Virus record (IMG/VR): IMGVR_UViG_3300043468_000329
Location: 1-22,537 of that record
Strand: one strand, 5' to 3'
DNA length: 22,537 nucleotides
From: a virus
A program made the translations under genes and the position numbers. The notes below the pieces were generated by a model. The model was not told the DNA's origin and did not search any database. It saw nothing but the letters and a program-made list of their open reading frames with translations. Below are positions 22,158 to 22,537 of the stretch, piece by piece. The first letter of the stretch is position 1. Every line of letters starts with the position of its first letter.

Positions 22158-22537
22158 ATGTCGGAACAAAATATAGAAAAGAACCAGCCTGGAACTTCAG
22201 GTAATCTTGGTGGAACAGCACCAGGACTGTATCAGGGACAAGGTGCATTCGCATCTGGATCTGAAGCAGGTTCAAACGTACCAGGTAATTACACCGATGG
22301 TGGTGTCTTGGGTAATATCCCAACAGCACTATCAGGAGTAACATCTGGACCAAATGCAGTTAACCCTTCAGGTGAGGCTGGATCAGGTATCCTACGCCCA
22401 GAGCAAGCACGTCGTTTTATCGACTACGTGTGGGATGCTACCATTCTCGCCCAAGATGGCCGTCGTGTTACTATGAGAGCCAATACAATGGAACTCGAAA
22501 AGGTAAACGTCGGAGAGCGTGTTATTCGTGCAGCAGC
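22158..22537 (+). CDS. Major capsid protein, N-terminal part (3'-truncated)
   Basis: The ATG at 22158 is preceded by CAGGAGGTGA, the strongest type of ribosome site, fitting an abundant product. The visible 126 residues comprise a Gly/Ser/Asn-rich disordered arm of about 75 residues, then ILRPEQARRFIDYVWDATIL and RRVTMRANTMELEKVNVGERVIRAA. The latter opens many HK97-fold phage capsid proteins that follow a protease/scaffold gene. The frame is open at the right edge. The arm is likely the part removed by the upstream protease. Confidence 0.8.
   Translation, partial: MSEQNIEKNQPGTSGNLGGTAPGLYQGQGAFASGSEAGSNVPGNYTDGGVLGNIPTALSGVTSGPNAVNPSGEAGSGILRPEQARRFIDYVWDATILAQDGRRVTMRANTMELEKVNVGERVIRAA

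Noticed and set aside
1-22537. tRNA or other structured RNA genes
   Set aside because: Intergenic gaps are nearly all under 120 bases and none showed a cloverleaf or known riboswitch pattern by eye; a covariance-model search was not possible.

Overview
This is a stretch of a tailed double-stranded DNA phage genome (or a prophage or metagenomic phage contig). A portal protein, a protease with a scaffold-like tail and the start of a major capsid protein sit at the right end. A long run of tail-fibre or adhesin-like proteins fills the middle. All genes but one lie on the + strand, packed with short gaps or start/stop overlaps. Base composition is low to moderate GC with a strong preference for GCA (Ala) codons. 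A coenzyme-B12-dependent (class II) ribonucleotide reductase, and several genes whose -10 box lies only 6-9 bases before the ATG (leaderless mRNAs), would suit a phage of an aquatic actinobacterium. That host is inference; no integrase, tRNA or attachment site is visible.

Layout. (1) 3-686: C-terminal part of a protein with a VTPx repeat arm ending in a Hint (hedgehog/intein-type) domain. (2) 702-3237: a small Cys-rich protein, a GT-A-like glycosyltransferase, and a two-domain protein with a GT61-like N-terminus and a JmjC/cupin-like C-terminus. (3) 3241-3923, minus strand: a self-contained cassette with terminator, secreted lysozyme-like protein, operator-like palindrome and the only convincing -35/-10 promoter. 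(4) 3948-10888: seven structural or fibre-like genes. The last has three Fn3-like domains, an FSPFG repeat arm and a second Hint domain closely related to the first. (5) 10944-15013: a 2OG-Fe(II) oxygenase-like protein, a tiny CxxC protein, the class II ribonucleotide reductase and two prolyl-4-hydroxylase-like proteins, one intact and one lacking key residues. (6) 15029-18736: a 1235-residue protein with LamG-like sandwich domains. (7) 18755-22537: a small conserved protein, portal, XkdF-like protease fused to an acidic coiled-coil tail (with a strong internal ribosome site that should also give a free scaffold), and the start of the major capsid protein.

How the genes may work together. The right end builds the procapsid. 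The middle supplies host-contact proteins. Glycosyltransferases and oxygenases are interspersed and could modify virion proteins or host surface glycans. The reductase supplies deoxynucleotides. The minus-strand lysozyme looks like a moron-type accessory unit. The least familiar features are the two Hint domains on different low-complexity arms, the FG-rich arm, and the repeated extended -10 promoters that overlap upstream stop codons and abut start codons.
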